Part shown: piece after piece, positions 50,835 to 58,753 of the stretch | Position numbering within the stretch: position 1 is the first letter of the stretch | Layout: each line of letters opens with the position of its first letter | Assembly: GCA_011390935.1 (NCBI GenBank) | Contig: JAABRL010000024.1 | Coordinates: 1 to 64,000 of the forward strand | Reading direction: 5' to 3' | DNA: 64,000 nucleotides | From: Gemmatimonas sp. | GTDB lineage: Bacteria > Gemmatimonadota > Gemmatimonadetes > Gemmatimonadales > Gemmatimonadaceae | The notes under the pieces: generated by a model | Database searches by the model: none | Seen by the model: only the letters and a program-made list of their open reading frames with translations | Told to the model about the DNA's origin: nothing | Made by a program: the position numbers and the translations under genes

Positions 50835-51809
50835 ATGGGACGCGCCGAGTCCGCGCCAGCCCGTTCGATCAGCACCGCACGCAAGACTCCCGTCTCGCTA
50901 CGTCACGTCGATCGAGACGACGACACGACCGCGGACCGTCCGCGCTCTGCCAACGGGGCGGTGCCGCGCAAACGGCCCTCGCTCGACGATGGCTCGCTCG
51001 ATCAGTACCTGCGCGAGATCGCCAAGTATCCGCTCATCTCGCGAGAGGACGAAGCAGAGTTGGCGCGGCGCATTCGCGTGGGGGATCAGGACGCGCTCGA
51101 CAAGCTGGTGAGCTCCAACCTGCGCTTCGTCGTTTCGGTGGCCAAAAAGTACCAGAATCAGGGGGTCTCGCTGTCCGACCTCATCAACGAGGGCAACCTC
51201 GGCCTGATTCGCGCCGGTCACAAGTTCGACGAGACCAAGGGCATCAAGTTCATTTCGTACGCCGTGTGGTGGATTCGACAGAGCATTCTGCAGGCGCTCG
51301 CGGAGCAGTCGCGCATTGTGCGCGTGCCGCTCAACCGCGCGGGAGCGCTGCATCGCATCGGCAAGCGCGCCAGTGCGCTGCTGCAGGAGCTGGGGCGCGA
51401 AGCCACGCACGCCGAGATCGCCGAAGGGATGGACATCTCCGAGGAAGAGGTGGCCAAGACCATGTCGATCTCGCAGGTGCACCTCTCGCTCGACGCGCCG
51501 CTCACCCCTGGCGAAGACAATCGGCTGCTCGACTATCTCGCCGATACCGTCAGCTCTGCGCCGGACGAGCAGACGATCGAGAAGGCGCTCACCCAGGCGA
51601 TCGAAGAGTCACTCGGTTCGCTCAAGGAACGTGAGGCGAACATTCTGCGCCTCTACTTCGGGCTCGAAGACCACGAGCCCATGACCCTCGAGGAAATCGG
51701 CGTCCAGATGGGCATCACGCGCGAGCGTGTGCGCCAGATCAAGGAAAAGGCGCTCTCGCGCCTGCGCCATGTGAGCCGCGCGAAGGCGCTCCAGAGCTTC
51801 CTCGGCTGA
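50835..51809 (+). CDS. RNA polymerase sigma factor, RpoD/SigA type
   Basis: A 324-residue sigma-70 family factor with regions 1.2, 2, 3 and 4. Region 1.2 is SLDQYLREIAKYPLISREDE, region 2 has NLRFVVSVAKKYQNQGVSLSDLINEG and YAVWWIRQSILQAL, and region 4 has MTLEEIGVQMGITRERVRQIKE. It lacks a region 1.1 beyond a basic leader. It is either the primary sigma factor (short forms are usual in some phyla) or a close group 2 factor. The ATG at 50835 has GAGG eight bases upstream; a TTG at 50805 overlapping lepB is less likely. Confidence 0.92.
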   Translation: MGRAESAPARSISTARKTPVSLRHVDRDDDTTADRPRSANGAVPRKRPSLDDGSLDQYLREIAKYPLISREDEAELARRIRVGDQDALDKLVSSNLRFVVSVAKKYQNQGVSLSDLINEGNLGLIRAGHKFDETKGIKFISYAVWWIRQSILQALAEQSRIVRVPLNRAGALHRIGKRASALLQELGREATHAEIAEGMDISEEEVAKTMSISQVHLSLDAPLTPGEDNRLLDYLADTVSSAPDEQTIEKALTQAIEESLGSLKEREANILRLYFGLEDHEPMTLEEIGVQMGITRERVRQIKEKALSRLRHVSRAKALQSFLG

Positions 51810-51825
51810 TCCCAATACCCCGTTC

Positions 51826-52326
51826 ATGGCATCCACGTATTCCTTCGACGTCACCACTGGCGTCGATATGCAAGAAGTCGACAACGCGATCAATCAGGCC
51901 CAGAAGGAGGTCGCGCAACGCTACGACTTCAAGGGCTCGCAGGCCGCGGTGGAGTTCAAGCGCGCCGAAGCCGTGCTCGAGATGGTGGCCGACAGCGAGT
52001 TCCAGATGGAGCAGCTGTTCGACGTCGTGCAGAGCAAACTCATCAAGCGCGGCATTCCGGTGAAGAATCTCGACATCGGCGAGATCAAGCAGGCCGGCGG
52101 CAACACCGTCAAGCGCGAGGTCAAGCTCAAGACCGAGCTCGATGGCGAAACCGCGAAGAAGGTCAGCGCGTCGCTCAAGGCGGCGAAGATCAAGAAGGTG
52201 CAGGCCTCGATTCAGGGCGAGCAGGTGCGCGTGACATCGCCGTCCAAGGACGATCTGCAGGAAGCCATTCAGCACCTGCGCTCCGAAGACTTCGGCGTCG
52301 AGTTGCAGTTCGGCAACTTCCGCTGA
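51826..52326 (+). CDS. yajQ: YajQ-family cyclic-di-GMP/nucleotide-binding protein
   Basis: A 166-residue cytoplasmic protein with the full YajQ signature: SFDVTTGVDMQEVDNAINQA, KEVAQRYDFKGS and the C-terminal IQGEQVRVTSPSKDDLQ, followed by GVELQFGNFR. In other bacteria members bind cyclic di-GMP or nucleotides and act with transcription regulators. A diguanylate cyclase is present in the window at 27907, but no functional link can be shown. The gene lies between the sigma factor and rimO with gaps of 16 and 8 bases. Confidence 0.94.
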   Translation: MASTYSFDVTTGVDMQEVDNAINQAQKEVAQRYDFKGSQAAVEFKRAEAVLEMVADSEFQMEQLFDVVQSKLIKRGIPVKNLDIGEIKQAGGNTVKREVKLKTELDGETAKKVSASLKAAKIKKVQASIQGEQVRVTSPSKDDLQEAIQHLRSEDFGVELQFGNFR

Positions 52327-52334
52327 GCGCCCGG

Positions 52335-53747
52335 ATGCGGTTCTCCGTTCTCACGCTCGGCTGTGACAAGAACACGGTCGACTCCGAGCGCTATCGCGCC
52401 GATCTGGTGGCGCATGGCGCCGACAGCGTTGAGGACCCGGCCGAGGCCGACGTCATCATCGTGAATACGTGCGGCTTCATCGATGCCGCCAAGAAGGAAT
52501 CCCTCGACACGATCCTCGAAGCCGCGCGCCTGAAGGACGACGGGGGCGTGCAGGCCGTCTTCGCCGTGGGGTGCATGGTGGAGCGGCACAAGGCGGAGCT
52601 CGAGGAGGCGCTGCCCGAAGTCGATCTGTTTCTCGGCACCAGTGAATCCGATCGGCTCGTGCCCGAACTCGTGGCGCGTGGCCTCATCGGTGGCTCGCTC
52701 GTGGAGCATCCGGGCGTGCGCCTGTTCAGCGGCGATCAGCCGGCGGTGCGGTATCTCAAGGTGAGCGAAGGGTGCGATCACGGGTGCGCGTTCTGCGCGA
52801 TTCCGCTCATGCGTGGCAAGCACCGTTCATTCGCACTCGATGATGTGATTCGCGAAGCGCAGCTGCTCGAGATGCAGGGCGCGCGCGAGGTCAATCTCGT
52901 GGCGCAGGATCTGGCGCACTACGGGCGTGATCGCCGCGACGGCAACGCGCTCCCCGAGCTGCTCGAAGCGCTGCTGCGCGATACCGACATTCCGTGGTAC
53001 CGGCTGCTGTATCTGTACAGCGCTGGCATCACACCGCGCCTGCTCGACGTGATCGCGAACAATCCGCGTATCGTGCGCTACCTCGACATGCCCATGCAGC
53101 ACGGGCACGACGCGGTGCTCGCGCGCATGCGCCGCCCGGAACGCGCGCGCACCATTCGCGACAAGGTGGCGCTCTACCGGCAGTCGGTCCCTGATCTGGC
53201 CATTCGCACCACGGTGATCGTGGGCTTTCCGGGAGAGACCGACGAAGAGTTCGAGGCGCTGTTCGAGCTGCTCGAAGAGCTGCGCCTCGACCGGCTCGGG
53301 GTGTTCACGTATTCGCCGCAGGAAGGCACACGCGGCGCCGAACTCGACGACAACGTGCCCGAGTCGCTCAAGCGTGAGCGGCAGGAGCGGTTGTACGAAC
53401 TGCAGCGCGGCATCACCGCGTCGCAGTACGAGCGCTTTCTCGGTCGCGAAACGCGCGTGCTCGTGCAGCGTGTGGACGCCGTGGCCGGTTATGTGGAGGC
53501 GCGTGCGCCGTGGCAGGCCGATGATGTGGACGGGGTGGTGCACATCGAGACTGCCCGCGAACATGTCGCCGACCTCCCCGTGGGCAGCTTCCTCGATGTC
53601 ACGATCGACGATGTCGTCGATGACTACGATTTCAGCGCCACGTTTCGTGCCGTGGCGGCTCGCCCTCAGGTGGCGACCGCATCACGTGCCGGCCGTGTGC
53701 TGCCTGTGACCTTTCTTCCTACTTCGGTTGGGAGCTTCGGACGATGA
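52335..53747 (+). CDS. rimO: ribosomal protein uS12 methylthiotransferase RimO
   Basis: RimO adds a methylthio group to an aspartate of ribosomal protein S12. The 470-residue enzyme has the N-terminal MTTase domain with the cluster cysteines in LTLGCDKNTVDSE, NTCGFIDAAK and AVGCMVE. The radical-SAM motif CDHGCAFC is next, and a TRAM domain (about 365-435) follows. The C-terminal 30 residues after the TRAM domain are an extension without recognisable motif. Its stop overlaps hemL (ATGA), which couples translation. Confidence 0.95.
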   Translation: MRFSVLTLGCDKNTVDSERYRADLVAHGADSVEDPAEADVIIVNTCGFIDAAKKESLDTILEAARLKDDGGVQAVFAVGCMVERHKAELEEALPEVDLFLGTSESDRLVPELVARGLIGGSLVEHPGVRLFSGDQPAVRYLKVSEGCDHGCAFCAIPLMRGKHRSFALDDVIREAQLLEMQGAREVNLVAQDLAHYGRDRRDGNALPELLEALLRDTDIPWYRLLYLYSAGITPRLLDVIANNPRIVRYLDMPMQHGHDAVLARMRRPERARTIRDKVALYRQSVPDLAIRTTVIVGFPGETDEEFEALFELLEELRLDRLGVFTYSPQEGTRGAELDDNVPESLKRERQERLYELQRGITASQYERFLGRETRVLVQRVDAVAGYVEARAPWQADDVDGVVHIETAREHVADLPVGSFLDVTIDDVVDDYDFSATFRAVAARPQVATASRAGRVLPVTFLPTSVGSFGR

Positions 53748-55063
53748 CGGCTGTGACTGCTGCAACGATGTTCGATACCACGCGCTCGCAGGCGCTCATG
53801 GCGCGGGCGCGTGACCGTTTCCCGGGCGGCGTGAACTCGCCGGTGCGTGCCTTCGGCGGCGTGGGTGGTGAGCCGTTCGTCGTGGCGCGTGGCGCCGGTT
53901 CGCGCATCTGGGATGTGGATGGCAACGAGTACATCGACTATGTGCTGTCGTGGGGCCCGCTCGTGCTTGGCCATGCGCCACCGGCGGTGCTCGAGGCAGT
54001 GCAGCGCGTGATGCAGAACGGCACGAGCTTCGGCATTCCGACCGGGCTCGAGCTGGAGCTCGCCGATGTGATCGCCGAACGCATGCCGCATCTGGAGATG
54101 ATGCGGTTCGTCTCGAGCGGCACCGAGGCCGCCATGAGCGTCGCACGGCTGGCCCGTGCCATCACGGGGCGCGATCACCTGCTCAAGTTCGAAGGGTGCT
54201 ATCACGGGCACGCCGACAGCTTTCTCGTGAAGGCAGGCTCCGGGGTGGCCACGCTCGGCCTCCCCAACTCGCCCGGCGTGCCGTCGGCGCTGGCCGAGCT
54301 CACGCTCACCTGTGCCTACAACGATCTCGAGGCGGTGGAGAAGATCGCCCGCTCCGTGCCGCTGGCGGCCATTCTGCTCGAGCCGATCGTGGGCAATGGC
54401 GGCTACATCGAGCCGGTGCCCGGGTTCATCGAGGGGCTGCGCCGCATCGCTGACGAAACGGGCGCCCTGCTCGTCTTTGATGAAGTCATGACCGGATTCC
54501 GCATCGCCTTCGGCGGAGCGCGCGAGCGCTTCGGTGTCACCCCCGACCTCACCGCCCTCGGCAAGGTCATCGGGGGCGGCTTGCCCGTGGCCGTGTACGG
54601 TGGCAAGCGCGAGTACATGTCGCGCGTGGCGCCCACTGGTCCCGTGTATCAGGCCGGCACGCTGTCGGGCAATCCGCTGGCCATGGCCGGCGGTCTGGCC
54701 ACGCTCGCCGCCCTCACGCGCGAAGTGCACGACAGCATCACCGCGCGCACGGCGCGTCTGGTGCATGGCATGCGCACCATGGCTGCGCGCCACGGCGTGC
54801 CATTCAACGCGTCGCACAGCGGCTCCATGTGGGGCTTCTTCTTCCGCGAGCAGACGGTCACCAACTTCGACGAAGCCAAGACGTCGGACACCGAACTGTT
54901 CAAGCGCTTTTTTCACGCCGCGCGCGTGCGAGGTGTGTATCTCGCGCCGTCGGCGTTCGAGGCGGGGTTCATGTCGTCGGCGCACAGCGAGGCCGACATC
55001 GACCTCACGCTGAGCAAGCTCGATGACGCGCTCGGCGCCGCGCTGTCGGGCGCGAAGGGGTGA
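53744..55063 (+). CDS. hemL: glutamate-1-semialdehyde 2,1-aminomutase
   Basis: HemL makes 5-aminolevulinate from glutamate-1-semialdehyde (C5 pathway), the common precursor of haem and bacteriochlorophyll. The 439-residue PLP enzyme has PGGVNSPVRAFGGVGGEP near the start, RFVSSGTEAAMSVARLAR, and the PLP lysine in LTALGKVIGGGLPVAVYGG. LLVFDEVMTGFRIAFG contains the cofactor-binding Asp. Use of HemL means the organism has the tRNA-glutamate route and not the HemA (ALA synthase) route of alpha-proteobacteria, even though its bch genes look proteobacterial. It is coupled to rimO by a four-base overlap. Confidence 0.95.
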   Translation: MTAVTAATMFDTTRSQALMARARDRFPGGVNSPVRAFGGVGGEPFVVARGAGSRIWDVDGNEYIDYVLSWGPLVLGHAPPAVLEAVQRVMQNGTSFGIPTGLELELADVIAERMPHLEMMRFVSSGTEAAMSVARLARAITGRDHLLKFEGCYHGHADSFLVKAGSGVATLGLPNSPGVPSALAELTLTCAYNDLEAVEKIARSVPLAAILLEPIVGNGGYIEPVPGFIEGLRRIADETGALLVFDEVMTGFRIAFGGARERFGVTPDLTALGKVIGGGLPVAVYGGKREYMSRVAPTGPVYQAGTLSGNPLAMAGGLATLAALTREVHDSITARTARLVHGMRTMAARHGVPFNASHSGSMWGFFFREQTVTNFDEAKTSDTELFKRFFHAARVRGVYLAPSAFEAGFMSSAHSEADIDLTLSKLDDALGAALSGAKG

Positions 55064-55067
55064 GTCG

Positions 55068-56426
55068 ATGACGAGCGCCCGGTCGCGCGGTTCAGCCGCG
55101 CTCGTGGCGCTCGTGTTGGGCGTGATGGTGGCGATCAGTGGTCCGGGGTGTGCGCCGCTGCGCCCGGCGTCACCGGGCGCTGCGCCGGTGGGGCCCGCAC
55201 CGGCCGCGCGTGCGGTCGCCGTGGCTGACACCGCCGACGGCCTGCTCGACGCCGGCGATCGCATTGCCTGGATCGCGCTGCAGGCGCGTGTGCAGAGCGC
55301 CCCCATTTCGGCGACGGGGGCGTTTCAGGTGCTGGAGCAGGGGGGGCGTGTGGTACTGGCCCGCGGCACCGGCGGCGAGGCTTGGCGTATCGAGCGTAAC
55401 GGACGGTCGCTCCGTGTGGCCGCGGTCAAAGGCAACGACGCCACCCCGTGGCGCGCCGGTCCCTTCGTGGTGCGCAGCGGCGCCGCACAGCATGTGGTGC
55501 AGCATGGCGAGAAGCGCTATCGCGGCGAGCTGTGGATCAGTGCCACCGACAGCGGTCTGCTCGTGGTGAACCGTGTGCCGGTGGAGGACTATCTGCGTGG
55601 CGTCGTGCCGCTCGAGCTCGGGACACGGGAGGTACGCGACGCGTCGGCGCTGCAGGCTCAGGCCATCGCCGCGCGCAGCTACGCCTACGTGCGCGTACCG
55701 GCCGATGGGCGTGTGCCGATCTCGGGTCATCACATGACCGCTACGGTGCAGCATCAGGTGTACGGCGGTGTGGCGGCCGAACATCCGGTGGTGGATGACG
55801 CGATCGCGTCCACGAGCGGGCTCGTGCTGCGCTTCGACGGCCAGGTGGTGGATGGCCCGTATTCGTCGAGCTGCGGTGGGCAGACCGCGCGGCCGAGCGA
55901 GGTGTGGCAGCACGGGCACGATCACGACTATCTGCAGAGCGTGAGCGACGTGAATCCCGCCACGGGTCGGCCGTACTGTGACATCTCCCCGCGGCATGCG
56001 TGGGTGGCCAGCTTCGACGAGCCGTTGCTGCGACAGGCGGTGGTGCGGCACCTCGGCACGCGTGGCGCCTCGGGCACCACGGCCCCCACCGTGCAGGCTG
56101 TGCAAGTGGGGCAGCGCACGCCGAGCGGCCGCGTGGCCACGCTCGTGGTCCGCACCAACCGTGGCACGGTCACCATGAATGGCCACGCCATTCGTGATGC
56201 GCTGCGCGATGCGCGTGGCGCGATCCTGAACAGTACGTATTTTCAGGTAGACCGCGAAGCACGCAGTGGAAGCCGGGTATCCGGTGTCACGCTGCGTGGG
56301 GCCGGCAACGGACACGGGGTAGGGATGTGCCAGTGGGGAGCGATCGGGCGTGCACGAGCGGGACAGGACGTGCGCGCCATCCTTCGCCACTACTACCCGG
56401 GGACCGTCGTCGGCTTCGCGGATTGA
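55068..56426 (+). CDS. SpoIID/LytB-domain lipoprotein
   Basis: A 452-residue envelope protein. It has a hydrophobic leader ending in VAISGPGCAPL, a possible lipobox with lipidated Cys near residue 27, then a SpoIID domain with VPVEDYLRGVVPLELG, AQAIAARSYAYV and VVDGPYSSSCGG, and the end GNGHGVGMCQWGAIG with HYYPGT. SpoIID proteins cleave peptidoglycan glycan strands as lytic transglycosylases. No sporulation context is visible, so the function is probably cell-wall remodelling in a non-sporulating cell. The ATG five bases after hemL is used. Confidence 0.9.
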   Translation: MTSARSRGSAALVALVLGVMVAISGPGCAPLRPASPGAAPVGPAPAARAVAVADTADGLLDAGDRIAWIALQARVQSAPISATGAFQVLEQGGRVVLARGTGGEAWRIERNGRSLRVAAVKGNDATPWRAGPFVVRSGAAQHVVQHGEKRYRGELWISATDSGLLVVNRVPVEDYLRGVVPLELGTREVRDASALQAQAIAARSYAYVRVPADGRVPISGHHMTATVQHQVYGGVAAEHPVVDDAIASTSGLVLRFDGQVVDGPYSSSCGGQTARPSEVWQHGHDHDYLQSVSDVNPATGRPYCDISPRHAWVASFDEPLLRQAVVRHLGTRGASGTTAPTVQAVQVGQRTPSGRVATLVVRTNRGTVTMNGHAIRDALRDARGAILNSTYFQVDREARSGSRVSGVTLRGAGNGHGVGMCQWGAIGRARAGQDVRAILRHYYPGTVVGFAD

Positions 56427-56474
56427 TCGGCCGGCGAATGCCGGTCATCGCGTGAAGAGACTCCCGGAGGCTGC

Positions 56475-57479
56475 ATGAAGGATGGCGTGCGTATCGCCGT
56501 CGTAGGAACCGGCGCGATCGCCCAGGTCACGCACATCCCCGTGCTCGCGAAGATGCGCGGCGCGCATCTCGTGGCGCTGTGTGACAACGATGGGCCCAAG
56601 GCCCGTGCCCTGGCCGATCGATTCGATGTGCCCGATGTGTTCACCGATCTCGAAGAAATGCTCGAGCTCGACGAACTCGATGCCGTCGTGGTGGCCACTC
56701 CCAATCATCTGCACGAACCGCACGTGCTCAGTGCGCTGCGTCGCAAGCTGCACGTGCTGTGCGAACGGCCGCTTGGTCTCACCGTGCGCGGCGTGGAACG
56801 GTGCATCGCGGCGGCGCAGAAGAACGATCTCGTGCTGCAGGTGGCGCACAACAGTCGCTTCCGTTCCGATGTGCAGGCGCTGTCGCAGTTCCTCAAGAAC
56901 GGGGAACTCGGCGCACTCACCTCGGTGCGCACCGGTGCGCTGCTCGTGGATCGTCCCGGCGATGGCTGGCGCGGGCGCAAGTCGGAGGCGGGCGGTGGCG
57001 TATTCCTCGATCAGGGGTTCCCGCTGCTCGATCTCGCGATGTGGCTGGCCGACTTCCCCGATCCCGTGCGCATCAGTGCGCAGTCGCGCAAGGGCAAGGG
57101 CGCCAACGCCACTGAAGTGTCGATGCAGCTGTTCCTCGAATGTGCCGGTGGCGTGTCGCTCATTCTCGATGTGTCGTGGGCGTACGTGGGCGAAGAAGAC
57201 CGCTGGTGGTTCGAGGTGCACGGCACGAAGGGATCGGGGCGTCTCTCGCCGCTGCGCGTGGTGAAGGAGATCAATGGTCGGCATGTGAACGTGTCGCCCT
57301 CGGGTGCGGCGGCGCGCGAGAGCCCCTTCCTGCAGAGCTATCGCGCCGAGCTCGCGCACTTCGTCGCGATGGTGCGAGGTGAAGTGCCGGCGAAGCTGCC
57401 CCTCGAGCAGGTGAAGGTGCATCGCATTCTCGATGCGGCCTACAAGTCGGCCGAAGAGGGCCGCGAGGTGCGGTTCTGA
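56475..57479 (+). CDS. Gfo/Idh/MocA-family oxidoreductase
   Basis: A 334-residue NAD(P)-dependent oxidoreductase. The Rossmann motif VVGTGAIAQVTHIP is at residues 9-22, followed by DAVVVATPNHLHEPH and the Lys-Pro-type motif modified to VLCERPLGL (Arg in place of the usual EKP Lys). GGGVFLDQGFPLLDLAMW lies where the substrate His usually sits, here Gln. The altered catalytic residues may mean a different or reduced activity. A GGAGG site lies six bases before the ATG. Substrate unknown, likely a sugar or cyclitol derivative. Confidence 0.85.
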   Translation: MKDGVRIAVVGTGAIAQVTHIPVLAKMRGAHLVALCDNDGPKARALADRFDVPDVFTDLEEMLELDELDAVVVATPNHLHEPHVLSALRRKLHVLCERPLGLTVRGVERCIAAAQKNDLVLQVAHNSRFRSDVQALSQFLKNGELGALTSVRTGALLVDRPGDGWRGRKSEAGGGVFLDQGFPLLDLAMWLADFPDPVRISAQSRKGKGANATEVSMQLFLECAGGVSLILDVSWAYVGEEDRWWFEVHGTKGSGRLSPLRVVKEINGRHVNVSPSGAAARESPFLQSYRAELAHFVAMVRGEVPAKLPLEQVKVHRILDAAYKSAEEGREVRF

Positions 57480-57502
57480 TCGCACGCGTTCGGCGGGCGC
57501 TG

Positions 57503-58753
57503 GTGGTGGCCACGCTGGCGCTCGTCGCGAGTGTGACGGCGCCAGCGCGCGCGGTGGCGCAGCCCCCGGCGCCCGGTGTGGAGCCGGCACTCGATGCCGC
57601 GCGCGCCATTCGTGGCGAGGCGCTCGAGATCAGTGTGCTCACCTTCGCCAATGGCGAGGTGCTCTGGGAGCGATTCGGACACAACGCGCTCGTGGTCACC
57701 GACACCATCACCGGGCTGAGTCTCGCGTACAACTGGGGCATGTTCGACTTCGAGCAGCCCAACTTCCTTGCGCGCTTCCTGACGGGCGATACGCGGTACT
57801 GGCTCGCCGCGTATCCCACGCAGGCCATGCTCGATGTGTACGTGTCGGAGGATCGCAGCGCTCGGCGACAGGTGCTCGCGCTGTCGAACGTGGAGAAGGC
57901 GGCGCTCGCCGAGTTCGTGGGATGGCAGTCGATGGAAGAAAACCGGTACTACCGCTACGACTACTACCTCGACAACTGCTCCACGCGCGTGCGTGACGCG
58001 ATCGATCGCGCGCTCGGTGGCGTGCTCGCGCGTACCCTGGCCAACGTGCCGGACAACCCGCGCACTTGGCGCGGCGAAACGGCGCGCGTGACCGACGGCG
58101 ACTGGCCGCCATTCGCCGGCATTCACGTGGCGCTCGGCCGCAACGCCGACCAGCCGCTCACGCGTTGGAACGAATCGTTCTTGCCCGGGCTGCTGGCCGA
58201 TCATCTGGCCACGGTGATGGTCACGGGCGAGGATGGGGTGCAGCGTCCGCTCGTGGCGCACGACACCGTGCTCTACACCGCGAGGCGCGCGCCGCTCGCC
58301 GATCGTGCGCCCGCGCGGTGGAGCGTGGCCATCGTGATCGGCGCGGTGCTGAGCACGCTGGTGCTGCTGCTGGGACAGAAGCGCGAAACGTCGAGTGGTG
58401 CACGGTTTGCCGTGCTGAGCATCGCGGCGATCTGGTACCTCGTGGGCGGATTGCTGGGCACGGCGCTGCTGCTCGCGGCCACCGTCACCCATCACGCGCC
58501 GTACATGGGCAGCAATGGCTCGCTCTTTCAGGTGCACCCGCTGCTGCTCGTGGGCGCGGTGTGTGCGGTGCTGGCGAGTCGAGCGGGTGCGGCGCGGTTG
58601 CTGTCGCGGTTGAGTGTGCTGTTTGCGGCGCTGTCCGTGCTCGGGCTGGTGCTGCAGGTAGTGGCGTTCGGACAGCAGTCGTGGGTAGTGGTGGCCGTGA
58701 CGGTGCCGGTGCATGTAGCGCTCGCATTGGCGCTGCGCGCACGTCGCGCATGA
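57503..58753 (+). CDS. DUF4105 membrane protein (conventional GTG start; CTG at 57476 likely)
   Basis: A protein of 416 residues with an N-terminal export signal, a DUF4105 domain (about 40-200) with LWERFGHNALVV and YRYDYYLDNCSTRVRDAID, and five C-terminal helices from about 275. The Cys/His residues resemble papain-like amidase sites. The GTG start gives a signal peptide without basic start. A CTG at 57476, overlapping the previous stop as CTGA with GAGG seven bases upstream, would add IARVRRALV and make a proper signal. The stop overlaps hyuA (ATGA). Function unknown. Confidence 0.8.
   Translation: MVATLALVASVTAPARAVAQPPAPGVEPALDAARAIRGEALEISVLTFANGEVLWERFGHNALVVTDTITGLSLAYNWGMFDFEQPNFLARFLTGDTRYWLAAYPTQAMLDVYVSEDRSARRQVLALSNVEKAALAEFVGWQSMEENRYYRYDYYLDNCSTRVRDAIDRALGGVLARTLANVPDNPRTWRGETARVTDGDWPPFAGIHVALGRNADQPLTRWNESFLPGLLADHLATVMVTGEDGVQRPLVAHDTVLYTARRAPLADRAPARWSVAIVIGAVLSTLVLLLGQKRETSSGARFAVLSIAAIWYLVGGLLGTALLLAATVTHHAPYMGSNGSLFQVHPLLLVGAVCAVLASRAGAARLLSRLSVLFAALSVLGLVLQVVAFGQQSWVVVAVTVPVHVALALALRARRA

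Noticed and set aside
58066-58749. N-terminal extension of hyuA by about 228 residues
   Set aside because: It overlaps the DUF4105 gene in another frame and is Arg/Ala-rich. The ATG at 58750 starts the conserved VGVDVGGTFTD motif and overlaps the previous stop.
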